The position numbers and the translations under genes were made by a program. Positions 1 through 8,542 of a stretch of DNA of 64,000 bases are shown here, piece after piece. Location of the stretch: NCBI RefSeq assembly GCF_019047785.1, contig NZ_CP077290.1:4030001-4094000 (forward strand), written 5' to 3'. The stretch's first letter is position 1, and each line of letters opens with the position of its first letter. This DNA comes from Enterobacter cancerogenus. Lineage in GTDB: Bacteria; Pseudomonadota; Gammaproteobacteria; Enterobacterales; Enterobacteriaceae. A model generated the notes under the pieces. That model was not told the origin of the DNA. It searched no databases and saw only the letters and a program-made list of their open reading frames with translations.

Positions 1-281
1 TAAATCACCAGATGCTTGTCGCGGCTAACGCCCAGCTCGCGCATGGCTACGGAGAAGGCTTCCGGGCGCGGGAGCATGTGCGGCAGGGGAGAGGTGTGAT
101 CGGACAGCGCTTCGATATCAAAGAAAACCGCGCCCGGCAGATGTCCGGCGCGGTATTCCGCGGTCATATCGCGAAGATGCTCCTGCCCGGCAGGGGCCAT
201 TCGCGCGTCAATAATCTGAACTTCCGGGTCGTCGCTGTGCTCAATCAGCCAGTCGGCGGCGACAAAATATGAGGTGGACAT
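1..281 (-). CDS. sseA: 3-mercaptopyruvate sulfurtransferase, N-terminal part (cut by window edge)
   Basis: Only the first 93 codons are present; the rest lies off the left edge. The protein begins MSTSYFVAADWLIEH and contains the rhodanese-type segment IIDARMAPAG followed by AGHLPGAVFFDIE, typical of the first, non-catalytic rhodanese domain of SseA. The family transfers sulfur from 3-mercaptopyruvate to cyanide or thiol acceptors in the cytoplasm. The active-site cysteine of the second domain is not in the window. The start is supported by a GGAGG ribosome site just upstream (minus strand). Its neighbour across a terminator hairpin is an inserted alpha-glucosidase gene, whereas E. coli has yfhM next to sseA. 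Confidence 0.93.
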   Translation of the reverse strand, partial: MSTSYFVAADWLIEHSDDPEVQIIDARMAPAGQEHLRDMTAEYRAGHLPGAVFFDIEALSDHTSPLPHMLPRPEAFSVAMRELGVSRDKHLVI

Positions 282-305
282 GGGTTGCCTCCGTTCTTTT
301 CCATA

Positions 306-341
306 AAAGAAGATTGTCGGTGTTTTTTCTGACACCGACAA
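306..341 (-). terminator. Intrinsic terminator after the GH4 gene
   Basis: A 10-bp perfect stem (314-323 with 332-341) around an 8-nt loop is followed on the minus strand by TCTTCTTTT. It lies between the end of the GH4 gene and the start of sseA, so it should separate the inserted sugar operon from sseA. Confidence 0.7.
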
Positions 342-371
342 GCAAACCACGTTCAACTCGCGAGCAAGCCC

Positions 372-1739
372 CTATTTTTTCACCGCTTCGCCGTCCTGCC
401 AGGCTTTTTGCAGCGTCGGCCAGTAGTCACGGTTAGCCTCAATCATCTCATCAAGAATGGCTTTCGCGTGCTCCATCGTCGGTACGGTACGATTCAGGGT
501 AAATGCCTGCAGCGCTTTCTCGTAGCTGCCCTCAAGGGTGGCCTCCACCAGGAGTTGTTCGCAGGCAAGCTGCTGTTGCAGCAGCGTCTGATGGAACAGC
601 GGAACCTGGCCCACACGGACCGGCTCTGGCCCTTCAGAGGTGATATAGGCCGGGACTTCCACCACCGCATCGTACGGCAGGTTGGTAATCGCCCCGCGGT
701 TTTCCACCATCACCAGATGGCGCTGGCGCAGGTTGAATGCCAGCGAGCAGGCCACGTCGACAATAAATTCGCCGTGGACGCCGACATGGAAAGCATCCGG
801 GAGAATGCCAGTACGCTTGTACTCTTCGGCGGCGGCAAACAGCTTTTTCTCACGCCCGTTCATCACTTCGTTGGCGCGGGTATAATCCGGGTCCTGATGT
901 TCCACAATCTGGTTCGGCATCAGGTAATACTGCAGATACGGGTTCGGCAGATACTCCGGGAAGTTATCCATAATCGGCTTGATGTTGCGCCAGGTCTTCA
1001 CCCACGACGGATCCGAGTGCTGTGGATCGGTTTTGGCCGCATCCTCCGTCAGCAGGCCAAACTTCGCGATATGGCGACGCAGCTCCGGCAGTTTGTCCTC
1101 ACCGTCGATCCGCACGCGGGTGAACCAGCCGAAGTGATTCAGGCCAAAGTAATCCACGTCGAGCCTGCGGCGATCCACACCGAGAATCGCCCCCATATTA
1201 CGCATGGCGGCAACGGGCATATCGCAGATGTTCAATACCCGGGCGTTCGGGCGCAGGCGACGCACACCTTCGGCGACGATGGCCGCCGGGTTGGAGTAGT
1301 TAACGATCCAGGCTTTCTGATGCGCGTAGCGTTCGACCAGATCGACCAGCTCCACCATCGGCAGGATCGTACGCAGACCGTAGGCCAGCCCGCCCGGTCC
1401 GCAGGTCTCCTGCCCAACCACACCGTGTCGCAGGGGGATCTTTTCATCCTGCTCGCGCATCTTGTACTGGCCGACGCGCATCTGCGCGAACACGAAGTGC
1501 GCCCCGCTGAAGGCCACTTCCGGATCGGCGGTGACGGTAAATTTGATGCTCTGGCTGTGGTCACGGATAACCTTCTCGACGACCGGCGCAATGGTGTTCT
1601 GACGCGCGTTATCAATATCATAGAGGCGTATTTCGGCCAGCGGGAAATCCTGCAGGCGCACCATCAGGCTTTTCACAATACCCGGCGTGTAGGTACTACC
1701 GCCGCCGGCAATAGAGAGAATGAACGGGGGTGTAAACAT
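372..1739 (-). CDS. Glycoside hydrolase family 4, 6-phospho-alpha-glucosidase (GlvA/AglB-like)
   Basis: The 455-residue protein has the GH4 dinucleotide-binding start AGGGSTYTPG (residues 11-20), the metal/active-site motif NICDMP (170-175, with Cys172) and NHFGW (201-205, with His202). In GH4, CDMP marks 6-phospho-alpha-glucosidases, as opposed to CNVP in 6-phospho-beta-glucosidases. The family uses NAD+ and Mn2+ in an oxidation/elimination mechanism on phosphorylated disaccharides such as maltose-6'-phosphate or sucrose-isomer phosphates. It lies 12 bp downstream of a PTS EIICB gene and has its own AGGAG site, so the two form an uptake-and-cleavage operon. The exact sugar (maltose-like versus sucrose isomers, as for Klebsiella aglAB) cannot be read from the sequence. 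Confidence 0.9.
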   Translation of the reverse strand: MFTPPFILSIAGGGSTYTPGIVKSLMVRLQDFPLAEIRLYDIDNARQNTIAPVVEKVIRDHSQSIKFTVTADPEVAFSGAHFVFAQMRVGQYKMREQDEKIPLRHGVVGQETCGPGGLAYGLRTILPMVELVDLVERYAHQKAWIVNYSNPAAIVAEGVRRLRPNARVLNICDMPVAAMRNMGAILGVDRRRLDVDYFGLNHFGWFTRVRIDGEDKLPELRRHIAKFGLLTEDAAKTDPQHSDPSWVKTWRNIKPIMDNFPEYLPNPYLQYYLMPNQIVEHQDPDYTRANEVMNGREKKLFAAAEEYKRTGILPDAFHVGVHGEFIVDVACSLAFNLRQRHLVMVENRGAITNLPYDAVVEVPAYITSEGPEPVRVGQVPLFHQTLLQQQLACEQLLVEATLEGSYEKALQAFTLNRTVPTMEHAKAILDEMIEANRDYWPTLQKAWQDGEAVKK

Positions 1740-1751
1740 GTTTTGCTCCTG

Positions 1752-3296
1752 TCAGAGAAACGTCTCAACGGCTTCTCGCATTTTTTTGACGTGCAGCCCG
1801 TAGACCACCTGAACGTTGTTACCTTGTTTAATAATGCCTTTCGCGCCGGTCGCCTTAAGCCGCGGCTCGTCGATAATGGCGACATCTTTAACCGTGACGC
1901 GCAGACGGGTGTAGCAGTTATCCACGACCTCAATATTGTCCCGACCGCCAAGGCCTGTGACGATGGACTCGCCCAGACCGGCGTTGTTGCCTTTTGCCTG
2001 GTACTCTTGCTTGCTGTAGAGACGCGTCTCCTGTTCGTCATCCTCCCGCCCTGGCGTTTTCATGTTCAAGCGCAGGATCAGGAAGCGGAACACCACGAAG
2101 TAGAGGGCGAACATAATCAGCCCGACCACGATGTACATCGGCCAGTTGGATTTCTCCGTCCCAAGCGGCAGGTTGTAGAGAATGAAATCGATAATGCCGT
2201 TGGCACCGATGGCATGTACGCCAAACAGCGAAAAGAGCATCATGCCGATGCCGGTCAGCACCGCGTGAACCACAAACAGCAGCGGCGCGACAAACAGGAA
2301 AGAAAACTCGATGGGTTCAGTTACGCCCACCAGCAGGGAGGTGAGCGCCGCCGGGATCAGAATGGCTTTTGCGATGGCCTTACGCTCGGGTCTGGCGGTC
2401 ATGTACATCGCCAGTGCCGCCGCGGGCAGGCCGAACATTTTGCTGATGCCGCGCGCATCCCATACCACCGTGCTGCTCAGCTGTTTCACGTCCGGGCAGG
2501 CCATTTCAGCAAAGTAAATATTACGGGCACCCTGATAGGTTGCCCCGCAGACCTCCTGCGTGCCGCCCAGTTCGGTGTACAGGAAAGGCGTATAGACCAG
2601 ATGATGCAACCCGGTCGGCACCAGAATACGTTCCAGAAAACCGTAGATCATCACGCCAAATGGACCCGAACCCTTGATTGCCAGCGCCAGCGCGCTGATG
2701 CCGTGCTGAGCGAAAGGCCACAGTTCGCTCATCACCACGCCCAGCAGCATGGAGACCGGGAGCATCACAATGGCGACAAAACAGTGGCCGGAGTAAATCG
2801 CCATCGCGCCGTTAAACTGAACGCCGGAGTATTTGTTGTACAGATACCCGGAGAGCGCCCCGGTCAGGATCCCGGCAAACACGCCCATCTCCAGCACCTG
2901 CACGCCCAGTACCATGCCTTGCCCGGCGGCTTTCATCTGGTCTGCCGGTGCCAGCTCCCCCTCTAACTGCAGGGTAACGTTCATGGCATTGATAAACACG
3001 ACAAAGGTGACCAGCCCAATCAGCGCCGCGTAGCCCTTATCGCGCGAGGCCAGGCCAATCGGGATGCCGACCGCAAACACCAGCGCCAGGTTGACCAGCA
3101 CCGACACGGCGGATTTGGCGATCAGCTGGCCGATACTCTGAATCAGCGGATGGCCGAGAAACGGCAGATACTCCGCCAGATTACCGTTACCGAGCACGTT
3201 ACCCAGGGCGATAAACAGCCCGACGATCGGTAAGATAAGTACCGGGCCGTATAATGATTTTCCGAAATTTTGTAGGGCGTTCACGGCTCGTTTCAT
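1752..3296 (-). CDS. PTS alpha-glucoside EIICB permease (GlvC/AglA/MalX-like)
   Basis: The preferred start (MKRAVNALQNF) gives 514 residues; an ATG nine codons upstream is possible but lacks the family's usual beginning. Residues 1 to about 400 form a polytopic EIIC domain of the glucose superfamily with the hallmark GVTEPIEFSFLF. The C-terminal EIIB domain carries VVDNCYTRLRV, where Cys461 is the expected phosphorylation site. There is no EIIA domain, so phosphate should come from the glucose EIIA (Crr), as known for this subfamily. It is co-transcribed with the downstream GH4 hydrolase. No sugar-specific regulator gene is adjacent. Confidence 0.9.
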   Translation of the reverse strand: MKRAVNALQNFGKSLYGPVLILPIVGLFIALGNVLGNGNLAEYLPFLGHPLIQSIGQLIAKSAVSVLVNLALVFAVGIPIGLASRDKGYAALIGLVTFVVFINAMNVTLQLEGELAPADQMKAAGQGMVLGVQVLEMGVFAGILTGALSGYLYNKYSGVQFNGAMAIYSGHCFVAIVMLPVSMLLGVVMSELWPFAQHGISALALAIKGSGPFGVMIYGFLERILVPTGLHHLVYTPFLYTELGGTQEVCGATYQGARNIYFAEMACPDVKQLSSTVVWDARGISKMFGLPAAALAMYMTARPERKAIAKAILIPAALTSLLVGVTEPIEFSFLFVAPLLFVVHAVLTGIGMMLFSLFGVHAIGANGIIDFILYNLPLGTEKSNWPMYIVVGLIMFALYFVVFRFLILRLNMKTPGREDDEQETRLYSKQEYQAKGNNAGLGESIVTGLGGRDNIEVVDNCYTRLRVTVKDVAIIDEPRLKATGAKGIIKQGNNVQVVYGLHVKKMREAVETFL

Positions 3297-3582
3297 GGCT
3301 ATCTCTCTTATTGAACCGCGCACTTGGCGTGCGTCTCAGGCTTAAAATTAGCAGGCCATCAGCGACTTAATCCAGCTATCTACTTGTTTTAAAAACAAAT
3401 GACTTGAAAGGTTACATGTTACGTTTGAGCCTGTGATCGCGGTATCAGGCGCCTCCTGCAGCCCTAAATAACTTTGCGAGGCGCTCTCCAGAATCTAAAA
3501 ATGGACTTTTGGTATTAATGAAACTTGCGGATAATACTTACCCGGATGACGACCAACAGGCCCGAAAGGCCAGGGACAAAGG
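3297..3582. promoter_or_regulatory. Divergent control region between the alpha-glucoside operon and yfhM
   Basis: This 286-bp gap separates two divergent operons and holds no gene. It contains a perfect 15-bp palindrome TTGTTTTAAAAACAA near 3383-3397, about 90 bp upstream of the EIICB start, and a CRP-like site TGTGATCGCGGTATCA at 3432-3447 (8 of 10 core positions). For yfhM a possible -35 TTGGTA (3509-3514) and -10 TAATAC (3532-3537) with 17-bp spacing can be seen. All of these are sequence resemblance only. Confidence 0.4.
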
Positions 3583-6500
3583 ATGAAACCGTTTCGCTTA
3601 GGCGCGCTCTCGCTCGCGCTACTCACCGCGTTCGCGCTTGTCGGCTGTGATAACAGCGACGAAAAACCTCAGGCAGCAGCGCCTGCAGCGACAACGACAG
3701 CGGCCCAGAAGGCACCCGAAAAACCAAACGCTGAGACGCTGGCAAAACTGGCGGCAGCGAGTCAGGGGAAACCGCTGACCTTGCTGGATGCCTCCGAAGT
3801 CCAGCTCGATGGCGCGGCCACGCTGGTGTTGACCTTCTCCGTTCCGCTCAATCCCGATCAGGATTTCGCCAAAACGGTGCACGTTGTCGACAAGAAAAGC
3901 GGCAAAGTGGATGGCGCATGGGAACTTGCGCCCAATCTGAAAGAGCTGCGCCTGCGCCACCTCGAGCCGAATCGTAATTTGGTCGTCACCATTGAACGCC
4001 CTCTGCAGGCGCTCAACAAAGCCACGTTTGGCTCTGACTACGAAAAAGCGCTGACCACCCGCGATGTCGAGCCGACGGTCGGTTTTGCCAGCCGTGGCTC
4101 GCTGCTGCCGGGTAAAGTGGTTGAAGGGCTGCCGGTGATGGCGCTGAACGTGAACAACGTGGATGTGAATTTCTACCGCGTGAAGCCAGAATCACTGGCC
4201 TCGTTTGTCAGCCAGTGGGAATACCGTAATTCCCTCACCAACTGGGAGTCTGACAATCTGCTGAAAATGGCGGACCTGGTGTATACCGGGCGTTTCGACC
4301 TCAATCCGGCCCGTAACACCCGTGAAAAACTGCTGCTGCCGCTGCGCGATATCAAACCGCTACAGCAGTCAGGTGTCTACATCGCCGTGATGAACCAGGC
4401 GGGCCACTACAACTACAGTAATGCGGCCACGCTTTTCACCTTAAGCGATATCGGCCTGTCCGCTCACCGCTATCATAACCGTCTGGATATTTTCGCTCAG
4501 AGCCTGGAAAACGGCGCCGCGCAATCTGGCGTAACCGTAACGCTGCTGAACGATAAAGGCCAAACGCTTGCCGAAGCGAACAGCGACGCCGACGGACATG
4601 CAAAGCTCGAAACCGACAAAGAGGCGGCGTTGATTCTGGCCAGCAAAGACGGTCAAACCACGCTGCTCGATCTTAAGCTGCCCGCGCTGGACCTGGCGGA
4701 GTTTGATATCGCAGGCGCGCCGGGCTACAGCAAGCAATTCTTTATGTTTGGCCCACGCGATCTCTATCGCCCTGGCGAAACGGTGATCCTGAACGGCCTG
4801 TTGCGCGACAGCGACGGGAAACCGCTGCCCGCGCAGCCCGTTAAACTCGACGTCCTGCGCCCGGACGGGCAGGTAGCGCGTACCGTCGTCGTTCAACCGG
4901 AAAACGGCCTCTATCGCTTTAATTATCCGCTCGACAGCGGGGCGCAGACCGGGATGTGGCACATTCGTGCCAATACGGGCGACAATCAGCAACGCCTGTG
5001 GGATTTCCACGTCGAAGATTTTATGCCGGAGCGTATGGCGCTGAATCTGACCGGTCAGAAAACGCCGGTCTCCCCGCAGGAGGACGTGAACTTTGACGTG
5101 GTCGGCTACTATCTGTATGGCGCACCGGCCAACGGTAACTCCCTGCAAGGCCAACTCTTCCTGCGCCCGCTGCGTGATGCGGTCGCCGCGCTGCCAGGCT
5201 TCCAGTTTGGCGATATCACCGAAGAGAACCTGAGCCGCAGCCTGGATGAAGTGCAGCTCACGCTTGATGAACAAGGGCGCGGGCAGGTCACACTGGAGAG
5301 CCAGTGGAAAGAGGCCCATTCTCCGCTGCAGCTGATCCTGCAGGCCAGCCTCCTGGAATCGGGTGGTCGTCCGGTGACGCGTCGTGCCGAGCAGGCGATC
5401 TGGCCTGCAGCAGCGCTGCCGGGCATTCGTCCGCAGTTCGCCAGCAAGGCGGTATACGATTACCGTACCGACACCACCGTTAATCAGCCGATTGTCGATG
5501 AGAACGGCAACGCCAGCTTTGACATTGTTTATGCTGACGCCACCGGCGCGAAAAAGGCGGTTTCCGGGCTTCAGGTACGTCTGGTTCGCGAACGCCGGGA
5601 TTACTTCTGGAACTGGTCAGAAAGTGACGGCTGGCAGTCTCAGTTTGATCAAAAAGATCTGATTGAGGGTGAGCAGGATCTGACCCTTAAAGCTGATGAA
5701 ACCGGCAAAGTCACCTTCCCGGTGGAGTGGGGCTCTTACCGTCTGGAAGTCAAAGCGCCTGACGATAAGGTCAGTAGCGTGCGCTTCTGGGCGGGTTACA
5801 GCTGGCAGGATAACAGCGACGGCACGGGTGCCGCACGCCCTGACCGCGTAACGCTGAAGCTTGATAAACCCGCCTATCAGCCGGGCGACACCATTAAGCT
5901 GCATATCGCTGCCCCAGCCGCAGGGAAAGGCTACGCCATGATCGAATCCAGCGAAGGTCCGCTGTGGTGGAAAGAGATCGACGTTCCGGCCAATGGTCTG
6001 GATCTTAGCATCCCGGTCGATAAAGCCTGGAAACGCCACGATCTCTACCTCAGCACGCTGGTGGTGCGTCCCGGTGATAAATCCAAATCGGCCACGCCGA
6101 AACGTGCGGTAGGTTTGCTGCATCTGCCGATGGGCGACGAAAATCGCCGTCTGAACATCGCGCTGGATAATCCGCAAAAAATGCGTCCGAATCAGACGCT
6201 TTCCGTGAAGGTTAAAGCCAGCGTGAAAGAGGGCGCTGTACCGCAGAAAGTGAACGTGCTGGTGTCAGCCGTCGACAGCGGCGTGTTGAATATCACCGAC
6301 TACGTCACGCCGGATCCGTGGGAAGCATTCTTTGGCCAGAAACGCTATGGCGCAGATATTTATGACATCTATGGTCAGGTGATTGAAGGGCAGGGCCGTA
6401 TGGCCGCGTTGCGCTTTGGTGGCGATGGCGATGAGCTTAAGCGTGGCGGTAAGCCACCGGTAAATCACGTCAACATTATTGCTCAGCAAACACAGCCGGT

Positions 6501-8535
6501 TGAACTGGATGCCAATGGCGAAGGTACCCTTACGCTGCCGATTGGTGATTTCAACGGGGAGCTGCGTCTGATGGCGCAGGCCTGGACCGAAGAAGACTTT
6601 GGCAGCAGCGAAAGCAAAGTGATTGTGGCCGCACCTGTTATTACCGAACTTAATACGCCGCGCTTCCTTGCCAGCGGCGACACCTCGCGGTTGACGCTCG
6701 ACCTGACTAACCTCACCGACCAGCCGCAAACGCTGAATGTTGCCCTGACGGCCAACGGAAAAATTGCCCTGGAAGGGATGCAGCCGCAGCCGGTTCAGCT
6801 TCCTCCGGGAGCACGCTCTACGATATTTATCCCGGTACGCGCGCTGGATGGCTACGGCGAGGGGGAAATTGCTGCTCAGGTGACGGGGCTCCAGCTTCCG
6901 GGCGAGACGTTTGCGCCGCAGCAGAAGAGCTGGAAAATCGGCGTACGCCCTGCATTCCCTGCTCAGACGGTGAATACCGGCGCTATGCTCAACCCGGGCG
7001 AGTCATGGACCGCGCCAGCACAGCACATTGATGGTTTTTCTCCGGCGACGCTGCAAGGACAACTGCTGCTGAGCGGTAAGCCGCCGTTGAACCTGGCGCG
7101 CTATATCCGTGAACTGCAGGCCTATCCGTACGGCTGTCTCGAACAAACCACCAGCGGCCTGTTCCCGTCGCTCTATACCAATGCAGCGCAGTTAACGGCG
7201 CTCGGCATTAAAGGAGATACAGACGACAAACGTCGCGCGGCGATTGAAGTTGGCATCTCCCGTCTGCTGCAGATGCAGCGTGACGATGGCGGGTTTGCGC
7301 TGTGGGATAAAAACGGCCCGGAAGAGTACTGGCTGACGGCCTATGTCACGGACTTCCTCGTTCGCGCAGGCGAGCAGGGCTACAGCGTGCCTGCCGATGC
7401 GGTCAACAATGCCAACAACCGACTGCTGCGCTATCTGCAGGACCCGGGCATGATGTCCATTCGCTACAGCGACGACACGCAGGGGAGCAAGTTTGCGGTG
7501 CAGGCCTATGCTTCGCTGGTTCTGGCCCGTCAGCAAAAAGCGCCGCTGGGGGCGCTGCGTGAAATCTGGGATCGCCATTCACAGGCGGCTTCCGGACTAC
7601 CGCTTATGCAACTCGGAATGGCGCTGAAATTGATGGGCGACGCCCCCCGCAGCCAGCAGGCGCTGGATCTGGCACTTAAAACGCCGCGTAACGACAGAAA
7701 AACCTGGATGGCGGATTACGGAAGCCAACTGCGTGACAATGCGTTAATGCTCTCCCTTCTCGAAGAGTACAAGCTGTTGCCGGATGCGCAGAATACGCTT
7801 CTGAATACCTTGTCTGAGCAGGCCTTTAGCCAGCGCTGGCTCTCAACGCAGGAGAGCAATGCGCTGTTCCTGGCAGGGCATTCGCGGCAAACCCTGAGCG
7901 GGGCATGGCAGGCGAAAACCTCTCTGTCTGATGCTGCCTCAGGCGCAGACAAAGCGCAGGTACAAAACCTCAACGGTGACCAGCTTGGTTCGCTGCAGGT
8001 GACCAATACCGGCACGACGCCTTTGTGGATACGTCTCGACAGCACGGGGTATCCGGAATACATGCCGCAGCCTTCCTCAAACGTTCTGCAGATTGAGCGC
8101 CATATTCTGGCGACCGATGGCAGCACTAAATCGCTTTCATCCCTGAAGAGCGGTGAGCTGGTGTTGGTGTGGCTGGAAGTGAAAGCCAACCAGAACGTCC
8201 CGGATGCCCTGGTGGTGGATCTGCTTCCTGCGGGGTTAGAGCTGGAAAACCAGAACCTGGCAAGCAGCAGCGCCAGCCTGCAGGACAGCGGCAGTGAAGT
8301 TCAGAACCTGCTTAACCAAATGCAGCAGGCAGATATCCAGCATATGGAATTCCGCGACGATCGCTTCGTCGCAGCGGTACCGGTAAACGAAGGCCAGCCG
8401 GTAACGCTGGTTTATCTGGCGCGCGCGGTCACGCCGGGAGTCTATAAAGTGCCGGTCCCGATGGTGGAATCGATGTACGTTCCTCAGTGGCGGGCAACGG
8501 GGTCGGCCAGTGGCCCACTGATTGTTGTTCCGTAA
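3583..8535 (+). CDS. yfhM: Bacterial alpha-2-macroglobulin lipoprotein (ECAM)
   Basis: This 1650-residue protein matches E. coli YfhM in length and sequence. It starts with a lipoprotein signal ending in the lipobox LVGC (Cys22); Asp at +2 predicts retention in the inner membrane, facing the periplasm. The thioester motif CLEQ is at Cys1185, within YPYGCLEQTTSGLFPS, followed by the alpha/alpha-toroid thioester domain (QRDDGGFALW). The long N-terminal part is a series of macroglobulin-like beta domains. The family traps attacking proteases covalently. The gene directly precedes pbpC, the classic partnership thought to combine protease defence with peptidoglycan repair. Confidence 0.97.
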   Translation: MKPFRLGALSLALLTAFALVGCDNSDEKPQAAAPAATTTAAQKAPEKPNAETLAKLAAASQGKPLTLLDASEVQLDGAATLVLTFSVPLNPDQDFAKTVHVVDKKSGKVDGAWELAPNLKELRLRHLEPNRNLVVTIERPLQALNKATFGSDYEKALTTRDVEPTVGFASRGSLLPGKVVEGLPVMALNVNNVDVNFYRVKPESLASFVSQWEYRNSLTNWESDNLLKMADLVYTGRFDLNPARNTREKLLLPLRDIKPLQQSGVYIAVMNQAGHYNYSNAATLFTLSDIGLSAHRYHNRLDIFAQSLENGAAQSGVTVTLLNDKGQTLAEANSDADGHAKLETDKEAALILASKDGQTTLLDLKLPALDLAEFDIAGAPGYSKQFFMFGPRDLYRPGETVILNGLLRDSDGKPLPAQPVKLDVLRPDGQVARTVVVQPENGLYRFNYPLDSGAQTGMWHIRANTGDNQQRLWDFHVEDFMPERMALNLTGQKTPVSPQEDVNFDVVGYYLYGAPANGNSLQGQLFLRPLRDAVAALPGFQFGDITEENLSRSLDEVQLTLDEQGRGQVTLESQWKEAHSPLQLILQASLLESGGRPVTRRAEQAIWPAAALPGIRPQFASKAVYDYRTDTTVNQPIVDENGNASFDIVYADATGAKKAVSGLQVRLVRERRDYFWNWSESDGWQSQFDQKDLIEGEQDLTLKADETGKVTFPVEWGSYRLEVKAPDDKVSSVRFWAGYSWQDNSDGTGAARPDRVTLKLDKPAYQPGDTIKLHIAAPAAGKGYAMIESSEGPLWWKEIDVPANGLDLSIPVDKAWKRHDLYLSTLVVRPGDKSKSATPKRAVGLLHLPMGDENRRLNIALDNPQKMRPNQTLSVKVKASVKEGAVPQKVNVLVSAVDSGVLNITDYVTPDPWEAFFGQKRYGADIYDIYGQVIEGQGRMAALRFGGDGDELKRGGKPPVNHVNIIAQQTQPVELDANGEGTLTLPIGDFNGELRLMAQAWTEEDFGSSESKVIVAAPVITELNTPRFLASGDTSRLTLDLTNLTDQPQTLNVALTANGKIALEGMQPQPVQLPPGARSTIFIPVRALDGYGEGEIAAQVTGLQLPGETFAPQQKSWKIGVRPAFPAQTVNTGAMLNPGESWTAPAQHIDGFSPATLQGQLLLSGKPPLNLARYIRELQAYPYGCLEQTTSGLFPSLYTNAAQLTALGIKGDTDDKRRAAIEVGISRLLQMQRDDGGFALWDKNGPEEYWLTAYVTDFLVRAGEQGYSVPADAVNNANNRLLRYLQDPGMMSIRYSDDTQGSKFAVQAYASLVLARQQKAPLGALREIWDRHSQAASGLPLMQLGMALKLMGDAPRSQQALDLALKTPRNDRKTWMADYGSQLRDNALMLSLLEEYKLLPDAQNTLLNTLSEQAFSQRWLSTQESNALFLAGHSRQTLSGAWQAKTSLSDAASGADKAQVQNLNGDQLGSLQVTNTGTTPLWIRLDSTGYPEYMPQPSSNVLQIERHILATDGSTKSLSSLKSGELVLVWLEVKANQNVPDALVVDLLPAGLELENQNLASSSASLQDSGSEVQNLLNQMQQADIQHMEFRDDRFVAAVPVNEGQPVTLVYLARAVTPGVYKVPVPMVESMYVPQWRATGSASGPLIVVP

Positions 8536-8542
8536 AATGCTG

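Noticed and set aside
12..272. 86-codon plus-strand frame
   Set aside because: It is the antisense shadow of the sseA N terminus.
408..2966. 852-codon open frame opposite the GH4 and EIICB genes
   Set aside because: It is a shadow on the opposite strand of two well-supported genes, with no ribosome site, an implausible His/Gln/Arg-rich composition and no recognisable domain.
4441..5319. 292-codon minus-strand frame inside yfhM
   Set aside because: It lies fully opposite a conserved lipoprotein gene and lacks start signals.
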